DNA of 26,180 nt from Terrimonas_A sp040509495 (lineage in GTDB: Bacteria; Bacteroidota; Bacteroidia; Chitinophagales; Chitinophagaceae). Location of the stretch: positions 1 through 26,180 of the forward strand of contig JBEVKW010000344.1 in the NCBI GenBank assembly GCA_040509495.1, given 5' to 3'. Shown here one piece after another: positions 22,516 through 26,180 of this stretch (positions within the stretch are counted from its first letter, which is position 1; the number at the start of each line of letters is the position of its first letter). The position numbers and the translations under genes are program-made. Under the pieces are notes generated by a model that worked only from the letters and a program-made list of their open reading frames with translations, had not been told where the DNA came from and made no database searches.

Positions 22516-23412
22516 TCATTCTACACTCACCTGCTTTCTGACCACCGCTCCTTCCCTCGCTTCGGGCAGGAACCTGCGTTCATCCAAAATATATCCATTC
22601 CCTTTTTCGCAGAAATGCACTTTGAGGTTTTCGATGCTGATCGGATTTCCATCGGGGATGTCTGCGATATTGCAATGCCCAATATCAAATCCGTCGATGA
22701 TCACAACGAGTCCGCTGCCGATGGCTTCCATTTTGTTGCCACCTTCTGTGATCAGCATACCGGTGTCTTCGCCCAATCCGATCCCGATCGCCTGGGGATT
22801 GGTTGCCACGGCTTGGGCCAGGCGACCAAAGCGACCGCGTTTTTCGAAGTGGGAGTCGATGATCACATCGTCTATCAGGCCGAGGCCAGTGGTCATTTTC
22901 ACTTCACCTTTAAGGTGCGCGCGCATTGCATTTCCTTCATAGATCATGGTATTGCTCATCGCCATCGCACCCGCACTTGTTCCAGCGACCGTAAAATTCT
23001 CTTCGGCGTACCGGTTAAGCATTACACGCAGGATCTCCGTTCCTCCAAATATGGCGCTTAAACGTAATTGATTACCTCCGGAGAACATTACACCATCGCA
23101 TTTGCGGATCCGCTCGATATAGTCGGGCCGCGCTGCATCCTGGCGATTCCGGATATGCATCAGGTCAACATTCGTACAACCCATTTTTCCAAACGCGTCC
23201 ATGTAGTGATTGCCTACTTCAGTAGGGATCATCGATGCAGTGGTGATGATCTCTATTCTTGATGAAGGACCGCCGATCTCTTCTACAATACGACGAAGGA
23301 TGCCAAGTTCAAAGAAGTTTAGGTTACTTCTGTGTATTTCTCCTTTCTCCAGGTCGGTGCCTTTATCTTCCGCACCACCTACGGCGATCAGTTTTCCCTT
23401 AGGATGATTCAT
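22516..23412 (-). CDS. cphB: Cyanophycinase (peptidase S51 family)
   Basis: A 298-aa serine peptidase of the cyanophycinase group, which degrades the storage polymer multi-L-arginyl-poly-L-aspartate to beta-Asp-Arg dipeptides. It shows the S51 pattern: N-terminal KGKLIAVGGAEDKG, VMFSGGNQLRL (109-118), nucleophile S146 in VAGTSAGAMAMS, and DSHFEKRGRFGRL with H188. The length is normal and no signal peptide is seen, so it is the cytoplasmic type. Cyanophycin synthetase (cphA) often neighbours it but is not in this window. It may lie elsewhere, or the enzyme may use imported polymer or another beta-aspartyl peptide. A -7 box lies at 23434-23441. Confidence 0.9.
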   Translation of the reverse strand: MNHPKGKLIAVGGAEDKGTDLEKGEIHRSNLNFFELGILRRIVEEIGGPSSRIEIITTASMIPTEVGNHYMDAFGKMGCTNVDLMHIRNRQDAARPDYIERIRKCDGVMFSGGNQLRLSAIFGGTEILRVMLNRYAEENFTVAGTSAGAMAMSNTMIYEGNAMRAHLKGEVKMTTGLGLIDDVIIDSHFEKRGRFGRLAQAVATNPQAIGIGLGEDTGMLITEGGNKMEAIGSGLVVIIDGFDIGHCNIADIPDGNPISIENLKVHFCEKGNGYILDERRFLPEAREGAVVRKQVSVE

Positions 23413-23433
23413 TCATTGGGGTTTGATATAACG

Positions 23434-23441
23434 CAAAAATA
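23434..23441 (-). promoter_or_regulatory. Predicted promoter (-7 box) of cyanophycinase
   Basis: TATTTTTG on the minus strand matches TAnnTTTG exactly. Transcription would start near 23428 and give a leader of about 16 nt. It lies in the gap between divergent genes; no comparable exact box was found for the plus-strand OmpA-like gene. Confidence 0.5.
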
Positions 23442-23561
23442 ATCAAAACCGCTAAAAAGGCTTCCATTTCATGATACTGATCATCTTCTACCAGATATTG
23501 TGAAAAACTGCCCAAACATACTAGCGATCTATTCCTGAACGTTTGAAGCTAATACTTCAGC

Positions 23562-24491
23562 ATGTCGAGACCAGCTTTTTTATTATTGTGTATATTTTTT
23601 ATCAGCCATTATCACTGCCATGCACAGGAAACCGGCAGATTGCTGGTCTATTTCGATTCAGACAGATCAATCATCAGTAATAACGCGAAGGACTCCCTTC
23701 AAAAACTTTTGCAAACCCTAAGATCTGCCGGCTCGCTGTCAAATGTAGAGATCGCTGCGCATTGTGACGGGCGTGGAACCGATGCTTACAATCTGGCATT
23801 ATCCAACCGGCGTGCGTCTGCCATCGAAACTTACCTGAGATCAAATGGTCTTTCTACGGAAATTCCTGTCACGAAGAAAGCGCTGGGAGAAAGCGCGCTG
23901 CTGAATACAGATCAGACTGCCGCGGAACAGGCACAGAACAGGCGGGCGGAGATCATATTCCATTTTATGCCCCTTCCAACTTCATCCATTCTTCCTCCCC
24001 CGGCAGTTACAGATACGCTCGAAGAGGTACAAAACCCGGCTGCGATACAGAATCCGCCTCCGGTAAAGGACACGATCGCCAGGCAACTTTTTGATCCCAC
24101 GGCTTATGAAAATATTAAAGTAGGTGATCAACTCATCCTTGATAATATCAATTTTCAACCAGGACGTCATGTTCTGCTCAATAGTTCGATGCCCGCTCTC
24201 GAAGAATTACTGAAAGTAATGAAAGAGCATCCGGCATTGAAGATCGAGATACAGGGACATATCTGCTGTATAAATACCGGGGCGGATGGGCCTGACGCAG
24301 ATCTGGGTACCTATAATCTTTCAGAAGAAAGAGCAAAAACTGTTTACCGCTATTTGATCGATCATGACATAAAGAAATCAAGACTGTCTTACAAGGGTCT
24401 TGGCAGCAGGCAGAAATTATATCTCTACGAGAGGACTGAAATGGAAAGAACGCTGAATAGAAGGGTAGAAATAAAGATCATCAGCAAATGA
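23562..24491 (+). CDS. Envelope protein with two OmpA C-terminal domains
   Basis: A 309-aa exported protein (signal peptide about 1-21, ending HCHAQ) consisting of two OmpA-like peptidoglycan-binding domains and no membrane barrel. Domain 1 (about 25-134) has the core AHCDGRGTDAYNLALSNRRA and ends QNRRAEI. A Pro-rich linker (about 136-172) follows. Domain 2 (about 190-309) has IEIQGHICC...YNLSEERAKTVYRYL and ends LNRRVEIKI, with a Cys pair (HICC) and an inserted acidic loop (GADGPDADLG) where most members have D-x-x-G. It should bind peptidoglycan in the periplasm. It diverges from cyanophycinase and ends 2 bases from the stop of the converging permease. Confidence 0.88.
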   Translation: MSRPAFLLLCIFFISHYHCHAQETGRLLVYFDSDRSIISNNAKDSLQKLLQTLRSAGSLSNVEIAAHCDGRGTDAYNLALSNRRASAIETYLRSNGLSTEIPVTKKALGESALLNTDQTAAEQAQNRRAEIIFHFMPLPTSSILPPPAVTDTLEEVQNPAAIQNPPPVKDTIARQLFDPTAYENIKVGDQLILDNINFQPGRHVLLNSSMPALEELLKVMKEHPALKIEIQGHICCINTGADGPDADLGTYNLSEERAKTVYRYLIDHDIKKSRLSYKGLGSRQKLYLYERTEMERTLNRRVEIKIISK

Positions 24492-24493
24492 CC

Positions 24494-25810
24494 TTATTTA
24501 CGTTTAGCCATGTTAACAATGAAGTAAACCACCGCCCCCGTAGCAGCAATTACCATTCCCCAAAGGGCGAAAACGCCTGTTGAGTAGAAGAGGAACAGCC
24601 AGATCAGGATAGACAGTATCACCGGCAAAGGGAACCACCACATTTTGAATGGCAGCGAATCCGTTCCGTTTCTCTTTCTGAGCAGAACGACTCCCACAGC
24701 CTGTCCGATAAACTGAACCAGGATCCGCATCGCCAAAATCGCTGTGATCACATCCGACAGCTTCATGAACAAACTGAATACAAAACCTATTGCGCAGAGG
24801 AAGATCAGTGATACATAAGGAAAATTCTTTGTCGGATGAAGCTTTCCGAAAATGCTGAAAAAGTTTCCGTCCACTGCCGCTGCATAAGGCACCCTCGAAT
24901 ACCCGAGTACCACTGCAAACAATGACGCAAGAGCGATGCAAAGGATGAGCACGGTCACAATGACCGCTGCAGTCTTCCCATATATCAATTGCATGAAATG
25001 ACTGACAAGATATTTATCGTCTTCCCGAACAGAATGCCAGTCCACAACACGCATCACGCTGAAATTCATCAGCAGGTATAATAGCGCAATTCCCGCAATG
25101 GAAATAAAAATGCTTCGGGGAATGTTCCTGCCAGGTTCTTTGATCTCTCCACCAAGGTGACATACATTGTAATAGCCAAGGTAACTGTACACTGTTTTAA
25201 CAGAGCCCTGCCCTACTGCAGCCCAAAAGGCGGCGGAAAAAAAAGAAGACGTTCCTTCCGGTAAAAGTTTTACTTCCTGCTGACCATGGGTCAAACCACT
25301 GAATATGATCCAGGATACCGTCAGTATAACTACAGCCCAAAGAGCTACCGAGATCTTACCGATCGCTTCAATTTTTCTATATAAAAGGAAGAAGACGAGA
25401 ATGACCAATCCGCCTGATACCATTTTCTGTTGCCATACTTCGAGGTCTACCAGGTAGGAAAGATATTGGGCAAAACCGATCGCGCCGGATGCCACCACCA
25501 ATGGTGCCTGGATAACGGTTTGCCACACGAACAGGAAGCTCATCAGCTTTCCTTTCTTTTCGCCAAAAGCGATGCGATGGAAATTATAGGTGCCGCCGGC
25601 CAGCGGATATTTCGCACCAAGTTCACTCCAGATCATCCCGTCCACCAGTGCCGTGAATGCGCCAAAGATCCATGCCCAGAGAAACAACCCGTCATTGAAT
25701 CTGCTCACCACAAATGGCATCACAACGAATGGCCCGATGCCCACCATATCGATCATATTGATAGATGTCGCCTGGAGAAGGGTTATGCGCCGGTTGATTT
25801 GTGTGGACAC
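24494..25810 (-). CDS. APC-superfamily amino acid permease
   Basis: A 438-aa inner-membrane transporter with about 12 hydrophobic helices, typical of amino acid/polyamine/organocation (APC) permeases. The first helix carries the unwound GIGPF motif (IDMVGIGPFVVMPF) where substrate and backbone contact. The segment SVKTVYSYLGYYNVCHLGGEIKEPGRNIPRSI after helix 6 matches the family signature (E and P before the next helix). Amino acid uptake or exchange is likely, but the substrate cannot be told. It lies after a class V aminotransferase in the same direction; the 123-base gap contains a heptamer repeat. It converges with the OmpA-like gene with only 2 bases between stops, leaving no room for a separate terminator. 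Confidence 0.88.
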   Translation of the reverse strand: MSTQINRRITLLQATSINMIDMVGIGPFVVMPFVVSRFNDGLFLWAWIFGAFTALVDGMIWSELGAKYPLAGGTYNFHRIAFGEKKGKLMSFLFVWQTVIQAPLVVASGAIGFAQYLSYLVDLEVWQQKMVSGGLVILVFFLLYRKIEAIGKISVALWAVVILTVSWIIFSGLTHGQQEVKLLPEGTSSFFSAAFWAAVGQGSVKTVYSYLGYYNVCHLGGEIKEPGRNIPRSIFISIAGIALLYLLMNFSVMRVVDWHSVREDDKYLVSHFMQLIYGKTAAVIVTVLILCIALASLFAVVLGYSRVPYAAAVDGNFFSIFGKLHPTKNFPYVSLIFLCAIGFVFSLFMKLSDVITAILAMRILVQFIGQAVGVVLLRKRNGTDSLPFKMWWFPLPVILSILIWLFLFYSTGVFALWGMVIAATGAVVYFIVNMAKRK

Positions 25811-25849
25811 TGTGGAGTCGTTTTGGTTTGTTATTTTACTGTATCGTCG

Positions 25850-25930
25850 TTGTCCGTTGTCCGTTCACCGCTGTCCGTCGAGCGGAGATTACCTGCGATC
25901 GGGCTTCGGACAAGGCCGGTCAACGGAAAA
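25850..25930. repeat. Inverted pair of heptamer arrays (TTGTCCG type)
   Basis: Four 7-nt units run in tandem: TTGTCCG, TTGTCCG, TTCACCG and CTGTCCG (25850-25877). The opposite orientation has CGGTCAA and CGGAAAA (25917-25930), that is TTTTCCG TTGACCG when read from the other strand. It lies between the aminotransferase stop and the permease start. Confidence 0.75.
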
Positions 25931-25933
25931 CGA

Positions 25934-26180
25934 TCAATGAGCCTGCTTCGCAAACGCCGTAATACCTTCCACTAACACGTCAAGGTTCTTAATTGTTGTA
26001 TAGATATTGGGCGTAATTCTTACGCCATGAATATTTTCCCATACAACCGTGGTGGTGTGGATCTTGTATTTATCCATCAGGAATGCGTCAAGTTCACCTG
26101 GTTTTCGGCCATCGAAGCCAATATTACCGATGGCTCCGCTCCATTTCTGGGAAAGTGAAGTATTGAGCCTGACGTTCGGC
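25934..26180 (-). CDS. Class V aminotransferase, C-terminal part (cut by window end)
   Basis: Only the last 81 codons are inside the window; the gene continues beyond 26180. The translated end contains KWSGAIGNIGFDGRKPGELD, then YKIHTTTVVWENIHGVRITP and TPNIYTTIKNLDVLVEGI. This resembles the small C-terminal domain of PLP-dependent class V aminotransferases (isopenicillin-N epimerase / cysteine desulfurase-like group), where HGVR(I/V)TPN(I/V)YTT is common. The PLP lysine is outside the window, so activity cannot be judged. It is upstream of the APC permease in the same direction, which could mean shared amino acid metabolism (inference). Confidence 0.8.
   Translation of the reverse strand, partial: PNVRLNTSLSQKWSGAIGNIGFDGRKPGELDAFLMDKYKIHTTTVVWENIHGVRITPNIYTTIKNLDVLVEGITAFAKQAH

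Overview
The window looks like a chromosomal segment from a member of the Bacteroidota, most likely class Chitinophagia (family Chitinophagaceae or a close relative). This is inferred from several signs. There is a gingipain-family PorU2-like type IX secretion sortase beside a PorV/PorQ-family barrel. The gene order rpsU - xerC - hpf - tRNAs - tuf - tRNA-Trp - secE - nusG - rplK - rplA - rplJ - rplL is, from memory, the usual Bacteroidota arrangement. Promoter-like boxes match the Bacteroidota -7 consensus TAnnTTTG. Almost no gene has a Shine-Dalgarno sequence, except rpsU, which has a strong one. No database search was possible, so genus and species are not named.

Layout. (1) 1-1488, minus strand: a small Cys-rich secreted protein of unknown function, then about 800 bp without a gene. 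(2) 1489-11788, all minus strand: the translation block. Read in the direction of transcription it is rpsU, xerC, hpf, tRNA-Thr(TGT), tRNA-Tyr(GTA), tRNA-Gly(TCC), tRNA-Thr(GGT), a degenerate tRNA-like copy, tuf, tRNA-Trp(CCA), secE, nusG, an LtaS-like membrane phosphotransferase, then rplK, rplA, rplJ, rplL and a strong terminator. Two things depart from the usual order: the LtaS-like gene sits between nusG and rplK, and rpoB/rpoC do not follow rplL. (3) 11978-13662: ribE (plus) and an OafA-type acyltransferase (minus), overlapping tail to tail. (4) 13806-20026, minus: a PorV/PorQ-like barrel followed by a 1686-residue PorU2-like C25 peptidase, a probable two-gene type IX secretion operon. 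(5) 20422-22371, plus: tyrS and an alpha/beta hydrolase. (6) 22516-26180: cyanophycinase (minus), a double-OmpA-domain envelope protein (plus), an APC-family permease (minus) and the 3' end of a class V aminotransferase (minus, cut by the window end).

Most genes are housekeeping, and the least explained material is between them. Several intergenic gaps carry arrays of short units with a fixed period of 7, 8, 9 or 10 nt, laid out as two arms in inverted orientation. The units differ between arrays but the architecture is the same. Other points of interest are the rpsU leader (strong SD displayed in a hairpin loop), a probably leaderless ribE mRNA, a tRNA-Thr-derived pseudo-tRNA in front of tuf, and a switch-like pair of mutually exclusive helices upstream of rplK. 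I found no CRISPR array, transposase, phage gene or toxin/defence cassette.
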